A stretch of 32,258 nt of DNA, taken from Pseudomonas cyclaminis. GTDB lineage: Bacteria > Pseudomonadota > Gammaproteobacteria > Pseudomonadales > Pseudomonadaceae. The DNA lies in assembly GCF_015163715.1 (NCBI RefSeq), contig NZ_JADDUM010000017.1, forward strand, positions 1 to 32,258, in the 5' to 3' direction. The notes beneath the pieces are model-generated. The model saw only the letters and a list, made by a program, of their open reading frames with translations, did not search any database and was not told the origin of the DNA. Positions 1-7,590 of the stretch are shown piece by piece. The position numbers were made by a program, and so were the translations under genes. Position 1 is the stretch's first letter, and each line of letters starts with the position of its first letter.

Positions 1-172
1 GCGCGGCCAGGCCGTAGCCGGTGGAAGCGCCGAGGACCAGCACCTTCTTGGGGCCGCCTTCGATGACGCCGTTTTCAGTTACGTAGTTGATCTGCTCTTT
101 GACGTTCGCTTCACAGCCAACAGGGTGAGCGGTCACACAGATAAAGCCACGAACCCGCGGTTTGATGATCAT
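1..172 (-). CDS. fabV: Enoyl-[acyl-carrier-protein] reductase FabV, N-terminal part (runs off the window)
   Basis: Only the first 57 codons are inside the window. The protein begins [20 protein letters not shown], which matches the FabV/trans-2-enoyl-CoA reductase family. It continues to a [10 protein letters not shown] stretch, the start of the NADH-binding Rossmann motif. FabV is a long single-domain enoyl reductase that catalyses the last reduction in fatty-acid elongation and is known for triclosan resistance. The ATG at 172 is preceded by a GAGG ribosome-binding site. The gene is divergent from the hydroxylase-like gene at 483. The family call is secure; the rest of the gene cannot be judged. 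Confidence 0.93.
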   Translation of the reverse strand, partial: MIIKPRVRGFICVTAHPVGCEANVKEQINYVTENGVIEGGPKKVLVLGASTGYGLAA

Positions 173-482
173 AAAAATTTCTGCCTCTTCCAAGGTGCCG
201 AAGGCCAATGGTGGCCATTCAACTTCAATCGTACCGGTCTATGACGCCCGAAAAACCGAAGCGTCACGATAGACGTAAATCTTCCGTTTACAAAATCCAA
301 TCCACACAGGGCTGACAAGGCTTGAAAACGGTGTAAAGCCTTCACAATTTCGCACTATTTAATACGCCCTTGCGGCGAATAACGTTTTATCATGACGCAG
401 TTGTTTCAATATGTTTCAAAACCCCCACCACTCGCGGCCACGGATCCGACTGTCGAATGGCGTCCTCCTGGAGCTGAGTTGC
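173..482. other. Divergent intergenic region between fabV and the hydroxylase-like gene
   Basis: This 310-bp gap must carry the promoters of both flanking genes. I see a short inverted repeat, AAGGCTT at 317-323 and AAGCCTT at 336-342, and an AT-rich stretch near 350-365 that could be a -10 region. No gene or convincing promoter pair could be assigned. A reading frame open from 411 overlaps its end, but the better start is at 483. Confidence 0.5.
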
Positions 483-1307
483 ATGAACAAGCCTGCTTTG
501 CGTAAAAAAGCGGTATCGGTCGCCTGGGTACTCGGCGTGCTGCTGATTATCGATGTATTCCCCGAAACCACGCTGGTGTTCCTCTGCCTGGTACTGGTGT
601 GCGGTATTTACGACTTCCTGCGTAACGGCCTGTATGACAAGAGCACCATCAAGAAATACTTTATTGGCAGTGGTCGCAATACCTGGCTGTTGGCGCCGTT
701 CAATACACTGTTCGACCTGCTGAGTTCGCGTAACCGCCACGTTTACACGATGCGCGACCTGCCTCTCGCTTGGCGACAGGACCTGCAACAGGTGATCGAC
801 GACGCCATGGCGCACAAGGATGAAATCATCGGTTACCTGGACGAACGCATGGCCGAGAAGAAGCGCGGCATGTTGTTTTTCCAATGGTACGGCCGGCCCA
901 TCGAGACCACCCTGGACATCCCGAAACTGCGGGAGAAACTGCCGTTTGTGAAGACCATCGGCGTGTCGGTCTTCAACGAAAACCGCTCGACCTCCTTTCA
1001 CTTCGGCCCGCTGCGCATGATGTTCCGCGTGCTCTACAACATGGCGCCGGCACCCCATCACGAGGGTGTCTACATCCAGGTGGGCAAGCACAAGCATTAC
1101 TGGCACGACGACCCGCTGTTTATCTTCGATGACACGCTGATGCACGCGTCCTTCAACAAAAATGATGCCAAACGTTATTGCCTGTTTATCGATATCGTGC
1201 GGCCGACACCGTTGCCATCAGTGCTCAACGCCGTGATCGCTGGGTTTTCGGGGATGGTCTTTACCCTGCGTCGGGTTTTCTACAAAAACTGGAAGCTGAT
1301 TCAGTAA
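483..1307 (+). CDS. Membrane-anchored aspartyl/asparaginyl beta-hydroxylase family protein (LpxO-like)
   Basis: 274 aa. Residues about 12-46 are hydrophobic (one or two membrane segments) and precede a cytoplasmic domain of the Asp/Asn beta-hydroxylase fold, which also includes the lipid A 2-hydroxylase LpxO. Seen directly: a WYG motif near 135, His173 in an H-F-G context, His221 followed by N-K-N-D, Arg231, and a DIVRP end motif. Human AspH binds iron with only two His and has Gly where most 2OG oxygenases have Asp, so the H-F-G here fits that subgroup. The likely role is Fe(II)/2-oxoglutarate-dependent hydroxylation of a lipid A acyl chain or a protein; the substrate is not shown. The ATG at 483 has GGAG about 9 nt upstream; an in-frame ATG at 411 would add 24 unlikely residues. 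Confidence 0.75.
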   Translation: MNKPALRKKAVSVAWVLGVLLIIDVFPETTLVFLCLVLVCGIYDFLRNGLYDKSTIKKYFIGSGRNTWLLAPFNTLFDLLSSRNRHVYTMRDLPLAWRQDLQQVIDDAMAHKDEIIGYLDERMAEKKRGMLFFQWYGRPIETTLDIPKLREKLPFVKTIGVSVFNENRSTSFHFGPLRMMFRVLYNMAPAPHHEGVYIQVGKHKHYWHDDPLFIFDDTLMHASFNKNDAKRYCLFIDIVRPTPLPSVLNAVIAGFSGMVFTLRRVFYKNWKLIQ

Positions 1308-1455
1308 GTTCTGCGGCATGATGGGGGTGGACGGTATTTGCGCCAGGCCCTGCGCCTGAGGTAAATATTCGGCTCGTGCGACCGTTTACGGCGCCCACCA
1401 TTCTCAAGCCATCGCGCCTCCACGGCCGCGGTGGCTGTGCTTTCAAGGAATCAGA

Positions 1456-2829
1456 ATGCCCCTACGCCAAGTCATCAACGCCTCCGTCAGCCCCAAGGGC
1501 AGCCTCGAAACCCTCTCCCAACGTGAAGTCCAGCAACTGAGCGAAGCCGGCAGCGGCAGCATCTACACCCTGTTCCGCCAGTGCGCCCTGGCGATCCTCA
1601 ACACCGGCGCGCACATCGACAACGCCAAGACCATCCTCGACGCCTACAAAGACTTTGAAGTGCGCATCCATCAGCAGGATCGGGGCGTGCGCCTGGAACT
1701 GTTGAACGCCCCTGCCGACGCGTTTGTCGATGGTGAAATGATCGCCAGTACCCGTGAGATGTTGTTCAGCGCCCTGCGCGACATCGTCTACACCGAGAAC
1801 GAACTGGACAGCCAGCGCATCGACCTGAGCAACTCCCAGGGCATCACCGACTACGTGTTCCACCTGCTGCGCAACGCCCGCACGTTGCGTCCGGGCGTGG
1901 AGCCGAAGATCGTGGTGTGCTGGGGCGGGCACTCGATCAATACCGAAGAATACAAATACACCAAGAAAGTCGGCCACGAACTGGGCCTGCGCAGCCTCGA
2001 CGTGTGCACCGGTTGCGGCCCCGGCGTGATGAAAGGTCCGATGAAGGGCGCGACCATTTCCCACGCCAAGCAACGCATCACCGGCGGGCGCTACCTGGGC
2101 CTGACCGAGCCGGGCATCATCGCCGCCGAAGCGCCGAACCCGATCGTCAACGAGTTGGTGATTCTGCCGGACATCGAAAAACGCCTGGAAGCCTTTGTGC
2201 GGGTCGGCCACGGCATCATCATCTTCCCGGGCGGTGCCGGCACGGCTGAAGAGTTCCTGTACCTGCTCGGCATCCTGATGCACCCGGACAACCGCGACGT
2301 GCCCTTCCCGGTCATTCTCACCGGGCCAAAACAGGCCGCGCCGTACCTGCAACAGCTGCACGCCTTCGTCGGTGCCACCCTCGGCGAAGCGGCGCAGGCG
2401 CACTACCAGATCATCATCGACGACCCGGCCGAAGTGGCCCGCCAGATGACCGTGGGCCTCAAGGCCGTGAAACAGTTCCGCCGTGAGCGCAACGATGCGT
2501 TCCATTTCAACTGGCTGCTGAAAATCGACGAAGGCTTCCAGCGCCCCTTCGACCCCACCCACGAAAACATGGCCGGCCTGCAACTGAGCCACACGCTGCC
2601 ACCCCACGAACTGGCGGCCAACCTGCGCCGGGCCTTCTCGGGGATCGTAGCCGGCAACGTGAAGGACAAGGGCATCCGCCTGATCGAAGAGCACGGCCCG
2701 TACGAGATCCATGGCGACCCGGCCATCATGAAGCCGCTGGATGAGCTGCTGCAGGCGTTTGTTGCCCAGCACCGCATGAAGTTGCCGGGCGGCGCGGCGT
2801 ATGTGCCTTGTTATCGCGTGGTGCAGTAG
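1456..2829 (+). CDS. ppnN: Pyrimidine/purine nucleotide 5'-monophosphate nucleosidase PpnN (YgdH family)
   Basis: 457 aa, close to the 454 aa of E. coli PpnN and alignable along its length from memory. It hydrolyses the N-glycosidic bond of nucleoside monophosphates to base plus ribose 5-phosphate; the E. coli enzyme is stimulated by (p)ppGpp. The central LOG-like Rossmann domain shows VVCWGGHSI, CTGCGPGVMKGPMKGA and the catalytic PGGAGTAEE signature at about residues 257-265. The C-terminus has the family-specific FSGIVAGNVK and VAQHRMKLPG segments. The ATG at 1456 follows AAGGA at good spacing. The gene stands alone, 148 bp after the hydroxylase-like gene. Confidence 0.95.
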   Translation: MPLRQVINASVSPKGSLETLSQREVQQLSEAGSGSIYTLFRQCALAILNTGAHIDNAKTILDAYKDFEVRIHQQDRGVRLELLNAPADAFVDGEMIASTREMLFSALRDIVYTENELDSQRIDLSNSQGITDYVFHLLRNARTLRPGVEPKIVVCWGGHSINTEEYKYTKKVGHELGLRSLDVCTGCGPGVMKGPMKGATISHAKQRITGGRYLGLTEPGIIAAEAPNPIVNELVILPDIEKRLEAFVRVGHGIIIFPGGAGTAEEFLYLLGILMHPDNRDVPFPVILTGPKQAAPYLQQLHAFVGATLGEAAQAHYQIIIDDPAEVARQMTVGLKAVKQFRRERNDAFHFNWLLKIDEGFQRPFDPTHENMAGLQLSHTLPPHELAANLRRAFSGIVAGNVKDKGIRLIEEHGPYEIHGDPAIMKPLDELLQAFVAQHRMKLPGGAAYVPCYRVVQ

Positions 2830-2882
2830 GGCAACGGGCTGGCGGTAGGTCATAGTTTGTATCGCTTTGGCCCCCGGCCAAG

Positions 2883-2937
2883 GGTGTGAGTATGGGGAAT
2901 CCGGACTAGGGTTTGACTATTGCAACTCACTCACACC
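2883..2937. repeat. 9-bp inverted repeat upstream of the toxin-antitoxin pair
   Basis: GGTGTGAGT at 2883-2891 is mirrored perfectly by ACTCACACC at 2929-2937, with a 37-nt spacer that contains a TTGACT element at 2913-2918. It could be an operator flanking the vapBC promoter or a leader hairpin. The long spacer makes chance a real alternative. Confidence 0.3.
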
Positions 2938-2979
2938 TGCGAGCCAACCTATGGACCAACGGATCTTGTCCTCCATCAT

Positions 2980-2999
2980 TCCTTACCCTAAGGTAAGGA
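2980..2999. promoter_or_regulatory. Perfect palindrome overlapping the vapB ribosome-binding region (candidate operator)
   Basis: TCCTTACC at 2980-2987 and GGTAAGGA at 2992-2999 form an 8-bp perfect inverted repeat around CTAA. The right arm contains the AAGGA Shine-Dalgarno sequence for the possible start at 3005 and lies 23 bp before the start at 3023. AbrB/VapB-type antitoxins commonly autorepress through palindromes at this position. Alternatively the hairpin could mask the ribosome-binding site in the mRNA. Confidence 0.5.
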
Positions 3000-3022
3000 G
3001 CATCATGTTGGAGATACTCACT

Positions 3023-3310
3023 ATGGCCACCGCCACACTCACCTCGAAAGGGCAAATCACCATCCCCGTACAAGTCAGGACCGCACTCGGCCTCGAAACA
3101 GGAGACCGCGTCGAGTTTGTCGAGATGGAGGACGGCAAATTTTCGATCATTGCAGCGAGCAAAACGGTGCAGGACCTCAAGGGGCTGATCCGCAAGCCTG
3201 CAGAAGCGGTGTCCATTGACGATATGAACCGTGCCATGCTGCGCGGGGGGCGAATGGCGGATGATCGGGCTGGATACCAACGTACTGGTGCGCTACGTCA
3301 CCCAGGATGA
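3023..3310 (+). CDS. AbrB/MazE-fold antitoxin of a VapBC-type pair, with an apparently frameshifted C-terminus
   Basis: 95 aa. The N-terminal half is a textbook SpoVT/AbrB swapped-hairpin domain (MATATLTSKGQITIPVQVR, then LGLETGDRVEFVE), which binds operator DNA. The C-terminal half, containing RKPAEAVSIDDMNRAM, should wrap around the toxin. After Arg-Gly-Gly the frame runs 50 bp into vapC and codes for an unrelated tail. Inserting one G in the GGGGGG run at 3245-3250 would end the protein at a TGA overlapping the toxin start (ATGA), the usual arrangement. So this is probably a one-base deletion in a homopolymer or an assembly error. An in-frame ATG at 3005 with AAGGAG upstream is an alternative start; 3023 matches family N-termini. 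Confidence 0.75.
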   Translation: MATATLTSKGQITIPVQVRTALGLETGDRVEFVEMEDGKFSIIAASKTVQDLKGLIRKPAEAVSIDDMNRAMLRGGRMADDRAGYQRTGALRHPG

Positions 3311-3656
3311 TCCGGTGCAGTCGCCCAAGGCATCCGCCCTGATTGAATCCCTCACCACCCTTGCGCCAGGCTTTGTCAGCCTGGTGTCCGTGGTGGAGTT
3401 GGTCTGGGTGTTACAAAGCTGTTACCCGTGCACGAAGAGTGATGTGGTCACCGTTCTGGAAACGTTGCTGCGCACCCGCGAATTGACCATCGAACACGCC
3501 GAAGTCATCTGGCAGGCGCTTCGGCGATTCGCGGCAAACAACGCTGATTTTGCCGACTGCCTGATAGAACGCTGCGCCCACACAGCCGGGTGCGAATACA
3601 CCGCCACCTTTGATCTCAAGGCTGCCAAGGCGGCCGGCATGAAGCGCCTGACCTGA
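3261..3656 (+). CDS. PIN-domain ribonuclease toxin, VapC type
   Basis: 131 aa, the usual PIN toxin length. The acidic metal-binding residues are visible: Asp5 in GLDTNVLVRY, Glu46 in SVVELVWVL, Asp96/Asp99 in NADFADCLI, and Asp118 in TFDLKA. VapC toxins are Mg2+-dependent RNases that cleave tRNA or rRNA and are held inactive by the antitoxin encoded just upstream. All catalytic positions are intact. The start ATG lies inside the 3' end of the antitoxin frame, so the two are translationally coupled. No T-run terminator follows; a small CCGCA/TGCGG hairpin lies at 3658-3671. Confidence 0.88.
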   Translation: MIGLDTNVLVRYVTQDDPVQSPKASALIESLTTLAPGFVSLVSVVELVWVLQSCYPCTKSDVVTVLETLLRTRELTIEHAEVIWQALRRFAANNADFADCLIERCAHTAGCEYTATFDLKAAKAAGMKRLT

Positions 3657-3729
3657 ACCGCAGCGTTGCGGCAATGGGCAGGCTTTGGTAAAAAACCGCT
3701 TCTCCCCCCTGATCGAGAGAAAGACTAAC

Positions 3730-4101
3730 GTGCGCACGTTTCTTCTTGCTGTCCTGGCCCTGTTGCCGTCCCTCGCCCTCGCAGATATCGCCTGGCCCGA
3801 GCTGCCGAAGACGTGCTTCGTCAGCGGCCGCTCCGCTACCAGTACGGATGTCGACACTGGCTGCGCGGCGTTTCTGATCAATGTGAAGGGCAAGGCAGCG
3901 GGTACACCAATCAAGCTGGATATTCCCCAGTACGCGATGCACGTCGACGAAGCCAGCGGCAAGGAAACACCGGTGATCATCATCCAGGCGGAAGAGAACG
4001 GCGAGGTTAAAGCAGTGGGTTACAAGGAGCTGGGCACCGATCAACTCGGCGCCGCGCTGTTGCGGGAGGTGCGGTTGCTGGGCACGAAAAAGCCCTCTTA
4101 A
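3730..4101 (+). CDS. Small exported protein of unknown function
   Basis: 123 aa from the GTG at 3730. The N-terminus is a classic Sec signal peptide (VRTFLLAVLALLPSLALA, cleavage before DIAWPELP), giving a mature domain of about 105 residues with two cysteines that could pair. I do not recognise the domain. An upstream in-frame ATG at 3685 would bury the signal peptide behind 15 polar residues, so GTG is preferred; GAGAGAAAG lies upstream. The gene follows vapC by 73 bp and converges with the lipoprotein at 4110. Confidence 0.65.
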   Translation: MRTFLLAVLALLPSLALADIAWPELPKTCFVSGRSATSTDVDTGCAAFLINVKGKAAGTPIKLDIPQYAMHVDEASGKETPVIIIQAEENGEVKAVGYKELGTDQLGAALLREVRLLGTKKPS

Positions 4102-4109
4102 GCCGGGGC

Positions 4110-4439
4110 TCAGCGAACCCAGCCACCGACCTGCCAGTGGTAACCGTCATTGCGCTGGACCCAGTGCGGATGCACATAGCGATAGCCTTCGCGCACCGGC
4201 TCCCAATGGCCGTGCACCGCCACGTAGCGCCCACCTTCCCAGCGCCAGTAACCACGTGACCATACGTAACCTTCGCGTACCGCAGGCTCGACTTCGATCA
4301 CCTGCACCGGTGGCGGTTGTGGCGCAACCACTTCGACATACTCACGCTGCGGCGGTCGACGCTCATGCACCACACGCTCTTGCACACACCCGGATGCCGC
4401 GACGACGACCGCCGCCAATGCCACATAACGTAGCAACAT
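4110..4439 (-). CDS. Small lipoprotein with YXWGXW/WXXGXW-like repeats
   Basis: 109 aa. The leader MLLRYVALAAVVVAASGC carries a lipobox (A-S-G-C), so the mature protein should be lipidated. A Pro/Glu/Val-rich linker (about 22-60) is followed by aromatic repeats such as YVWSRGYWRWEGGRYV, HGHWEPVREGYRYV and YHWQVGGWVR. These resemble the YXWGXW family of periplasmic or outer-membrane proteins of unknown function. The ATG at 4439 has a GAGGG ribosome-binding site six bases upstream. It is probably an envelope-surface protein with no known enzymatic role. Confidence 0.8.
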   Translation of the reverse strand: MLLRYVALAAVVVAASGCVQERVVHERRPPQREYVEVVAPQPPPVQVIEVEPAVREGYVWSRGYWRWEGGRYVAVHGHWEPVREGYRYVHPHWVQRNDGYHWQVGGWVR

Positions 4440-4571
4440 AGAAAACCCTCGGGCGTTGACGCCCAACACCTGCACCAGTAAAAAAATCCTCCCGTGTTTC
4501 AGCCGCGCTCCTGCGTGGCATGGGTACTTTTTTAACAGGCAGTATCTGTCAGATTGCTGAACCCAAGGGCA

Positions 4572-5489
4572 TCAAGAGGCACATGCGACGGTCGGTCGTT
4601 TCAACCGTACCAGCACCAGGCCTGCGATCACTACGGCAATACCGGCATAGGTCGAGGCGTGAATCACATCGCCAAACATCAGGGCTGCCCACACTAAAGT
4701 CACTGGCGGCTCCAGGTAGACCAGCGCCGCCACATGCGTCGCGGTCATGACTCGCAGCAACATCCACAGGCTCAAGTAAGCGATAAAGGTGGAAAACAGC
4801 GTCAGCCAGACAATCGAGACCAGTACGTTGGGCTCGTGGGGGACGCTCAGCGTATCGGTGTACACCACGGCGGCGGTGAAGCCGATCAGGGTCAACAGCG
4901 ACTGAATGAACAACGGCAACACCAGGCCGCCGCTCTGGGTGTGTGCCGAGCGGCGCTCATACAAGGTTGCCAACGTGAGACCCAATGCCGATACCAGTGG
5001 CAGCAGATACATGACCAGGCCAACACTTGGCCCGGCACTGTTGTACTGCCCGAAGATAACAATCGATACCCCACCAAAACCGACCATCAACCCCAGCCAC
5101 TGCCAGCCGCCGCTGCGCTCGCCCGCGTTGCTCGTCGACAACGCGGCGGTCATCAGCGGCTGTAACGCCGCAATGATCGCAGCAATGCCAGGCGGCAGGC
5201 CGTTCTGGATCGCTACGTAGACGCAACTCAGGTAGAGGAACTGCGATAGAAACCCGATCACAGCGTAGTGGCGAACCTGCGCCCAGGACACCTTCAACAA
5301 CCTGACATTCAGGAACAACGCCAGACACACACAAACAAGCAGGAACCGCCAGAACAACAGGTTGAAGGCTCCCGCACTCTGTGCCCCCAACTTGGCGCCG
5401 ATAAAACCGGAGCTCCATGAGAGGACGAACACCACCTGAAGAAACAGTAATTTCAAAAATGTACCGGTCGACGCGCTACGAAACATCAT
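4572..5489 (-). CDS. EamA/DMT-family inner-membrane transporter, last gene of the methyltransferase operon
   Basis: 305 aa with about ten hydrophobic segments arranged as two EamA halves (about 15-147 and 160-297). The first half opens with FVLSWSSGFIGAK and the second ends VYLEPPVTLVWAALMFGD, both family hallmarks. DMT transporters of this type export amino acids, metallophores or other small metabolites; for example, CntI exports pseudopaline. The start ATG overlaps the stop of the upstream dioxygenase gene by four bases (ATGA) with GAGGGGG just before it, so expression is coupled. Context suggests export or import of the pathway product. The actual substrate is not shown. Confidence 0.85.
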   Translation of the reverse strand: MMFRSASTGTFLKLLFLQVVFVLSWSSGFIGAKLGAQSAGAFNLLFWRFLLVCVCLALFLNVRLLKVSWAQVRHYAVIGFLSQFLYLSCVYVAIQNGLPPGIAAIIAALQPLMTAALSTSNAGERSGGWQWLGLMVGFGGVSIVIFGQYNSAGPSVGLVMYLLPLVSALGLTLATLYERRSAHTQSGGLVLPLFIQSLLTLIGFTAAVVYTDTLSVPHEPNVLVSIVWLTLFSTFIAYLSLWMLLRVMTATHVAALVYLEPPVTLVWAALMFGDVIHASTYAGIAVVIAGLVLVRLKRPTVACAS

Positions 5490-6463
5490 CGGCCCCCTCG
5501 CATCGTTGCCGCCTCAGCGAAGGTGATGGGCTCAATACCAAACCGCCGGTATTGATCGCAGGCCGGGCGCGCCAGGTCCCGCTTGAGCTGGAACCAGGGC
5601 CTGATGGTCGCCAGTACGCCGTCGTCGGAAGCAAGATGCCAGAACTTGTTCACATCCTCATTGCTGTAGGGACAATGAAACGACAGCACCAGTGACATTC
5701 GACGGCCACGGGTAAGCGGTCGCACGCCATGAAAAACCTTGCTTCCATAGATGTAGACCGCATCCCCGCTGGCCTTGACTGCACTGGTGCGGACACGGTC
5801 GCCCAAACACTCGGCATTGAACCCCTCGATCGGCCCATCGAAATAAACGAACTCGCCACCGTCGTACTCACTGGGGTCGGACAGCAGGATATTCAGTACA
5901 AAGCTTGTCCCATCGGTATGCCACATGCCGATCTGCGCCTTGGCATCCGGGGTTTGTGGCGGATAGAAGTAGTTGACCTGGGAGCGCGCACGCACAAACG
6001 GATGCGGCACCAGCGGGACACCGGCAATTCGCGACACAGCCAGCAAAAATGCGCGACTGTTCATCATCTCCCGGATAAGCGTCGATGATTGCGTCGCCGC
6101 GCGGGTGCGGTTGGAAATAATCCAGTTACTGGCACTGGAGCCCGCCTCCAGCTGATAACACGCACGCTTCAGCTCCGTTATCCCCTGCTCACTGAAGAGT
6201 CCGGAAACCTGAGCCACCGCCGCCAACTGCTGAAGTGTGGCAACTGGCTGCGGCGAGGTGGTATAGCCAAAATCGGCGAGGCTGCGATAGACAGGCAGGT
6301 CCGGCCGCTCACTTTGCAGGTAGCTATCGCTCCAGGGCCGTAGGGTGTCCAGCAATGCGCCAGGGTGTTTACACTTGGAGGCAGGCGAGAATGACGCCTG
6401 CAAGGCTGACTTCACGCGTGCCGTGCCTTGGGCAAATACCGGCAGTTCGGTGTGTCGTCTCAT
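5486..6463 (-). CDS. 2-oxoglutarate/Fe(II)-dependent dioxygenase (prolyl-4-hydroxylase-like fold)
   Basis: 325 aa. The double-stranded beta-helix core is visible: His182 and Asp184 in GMWHTDGTSFVLNILL, a DGGEFVYFDG strand, then His245 in YGSKVFHGVRPL and Arg254/255 for 2-oxoglutarate. The iron-binding triad is therefore complete. The N-terminal 150 residues are unfamiliar and could shape the substrate pocket. The ATG at 6463 is 10 bp after the methyltransferase stop and its GAGGG overlaps that stop, so a longer frame starting inside the upstream gene is unlikely. Probable role: oxidative tailoring (hydroxylation, desaturation or cyclisation) of the product of the upstream methyltransferase. 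Confidence 0.85.
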   Translation of the reverse strand: MRRHTELPVFAQGTARVKSALQASFSPASKCKHPGALLDTLRPWSDSYLQSERPDLPVYRSLADFGYTTSPQPVATLQQLAAVAQVSGLFSEQGITELKRACYQLEAGSSASNWIISNRTRAATQSSTLIREMMNSRAFLLAVSRIAGVPLVPHPFVRARSQVNYFYPPQTPDAKAQIGMWHTDGTSFVLNILLSDPSEYDGGEFVYFDGPIEGFNAECLGDRVRTSAVKASGDAVYIYGSKVFHGVRPLTRGRRMSLVLSFHCPYSNEDVNKFWHLASDDGVLATIRPWFQLKRDLARPACDQYRRFGIEPITFAEAATMRGGR

Positions 6464-6473
6464 CACGATGCCC

Positions 6474-7463
6474 TCAGTTAGCGACTCGGTCGTGCGCGCA
6501 GTATTCCGCCAACTGATACAGCACGCTTCCATCGCCACTGCAGTACTCGCCAATGACGCGGCAGCCACCGTAATTCTGGCGCACGCGGATAAACTGTTCA
6601 CGGGTGTATTTCAAACAAACATTGGTCAACAAATAGCCCTCGTCACCCCCGCTGTTCACCGGCAGCAAGGTGACGGCAACGCGGTAGCGATCATCGTCAT
6701 GCTCGATTTCCGATATGACGACCTGATGATCCCCGGTCTTCTCAAAGCCAAGCTTCAACCCCACAAGATCAGAGAATCGGCTCATGCAGTCATGTTGATA
6801 AAAGCGGTGGATGTGCTGATCACCCTCGGGGCTCGACAATTGCATTTCTGAGAGGACGTAGGTTCGCGTCCCACCCACCCGACGTATGATTTGACCGATG
6901 CTGTCGGGCAGCTCATTGCCCTCTTGAAAACCCAGCATCGTGATCAATGTCACATCCTGTCCGCACTCGATGTGGTGCCGGGACAAATCGCGAAAATCAG
7001 TGGCCAGGTAACGAAAACCCTGGGGGCTGGCCAGCAGCGGCTCGACGGCATCACGCATCACTTCGTAAGAGGCGGCGTTGATATCAACCGCCGTGTAGTG
7101 CAATAACGGCTTCCCATGCTCAAGCAAGCGGTTGATAAGCGCCGAGGTCTTGATCGGCTCGGGGCCCAGTTCAACGTAATGCAAACTGCCCTCGCCCACT
7201 ACATCGACGAGATCATCCGCCACGGCGCGTAAAAGCGTACTCAATGCGCCTTTTCCGCAAGGTGTGGCACACAAGTCTGCGCGGGTGAGACCCTCATGAT
7301 TCAACGACGTCATCAGGCCAAGCATTTCTTCACTGACCTGCTGGTGATCAGGTAAATCTGCAGATGACGCGGCGTACTTGGCCGCGTTTTCGACGGTCCA
7401 AATCGGGCATGCAAGTGCGTGGTTTTTCTTCAATGACGAAACCACCAGCGCATTGATATCCAT
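6474..7463 (-). CDS. EgtD-like SAM-dependent amino-acid N-methyltransferase (Methyltransf_33 family)
   Basis: 329 aa, close to the 321 aa of mycobacterial EgtD. Seen: the SAM motif VELGPEPIKTSALINRLL (97-114), an acidic residue ending the second strand in YTAVDIN (123-129), TDFRDL, MLGFQEGNE (176-184, equivalent to the FLGSTIGN segment of EgtD), and a C-terminal LLTNVCLKYT (278-287) matching EgtD MLTEVSCKF. In EgtD the Glu and Ser of that last motif hold the histidine side chain; here they read Asn and Cys, so the substrate is probably not histidine. The first 90 residues are also unlike EgtD. The ATG at 7463 has a near-perfect AAAGGAGG Shine-Dalgarno sequence 7 bases upstream. It is the first gene of a three-gene operon. 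Confidence 0.75.
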   Translation of the reverse strand: MDINALVVSSLKKNHALACPIWTVENAAKYAASSADLPDHQQVSEEMLGLMTSLNHEGLTRADLCATPCGKGALSTLLRAVADDLVDVVGEGSLHYVELGPEPIKTSALINRLLEHGKPLLHYTAVDINAASYEVMRDAVEPLLASPQGFRYLATDFRDLSRHHIECGQDVTLITMLGFQEGNELPDSIGQIIRRVGGTRTYVLSEMQLSSPEGDQHIHRFYQHDCMSRFSDLVGLKLGFEKTGDHQVVISEIEHDDDRYRVAVTLLPVNSGGDEGYLLTNVCLKYTREQFIRVRQNYGGCRVIGEYCSGDGSVLYQLAEYCAHDRVAN

Positions 7464-7590
7464 AACAACGCCTCCTTTTATTGTTCGACTTCGGCGTACC
7501 TGAGCGCGCCTGTTTGACTCAAAGGCTAGGGTGGTCGCATGATTTTGTATATTTGAATAATCTGCACCAGTAATTCCCAAAAGAGGAATC
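7464..7590. promoter_or_regulatory. Divergent promoter region of the methyltransferase operon and its LysR regulator
   Basis: This 127-bp region separates the operon from the regulator, the classical LysR arrangement. An AT-rich imperfect palindrome lies at 7541-7562, with GATTTTGT facing GAATAATC around ATATTT. It contains a T-N11-A pair (7544 and 7556) as expected of LysR boxes. A TTGACT at 7514-7519 could be a -35 element for the regulator. The assignment is by position and pattern only. Confidence 0.5.

Noticed and set aside
1462..2853. 463-codon minus-strand frame opposite ppnN
   Set aside because: Antisense shadow; the plus-strand protein matches PpnN end to end.
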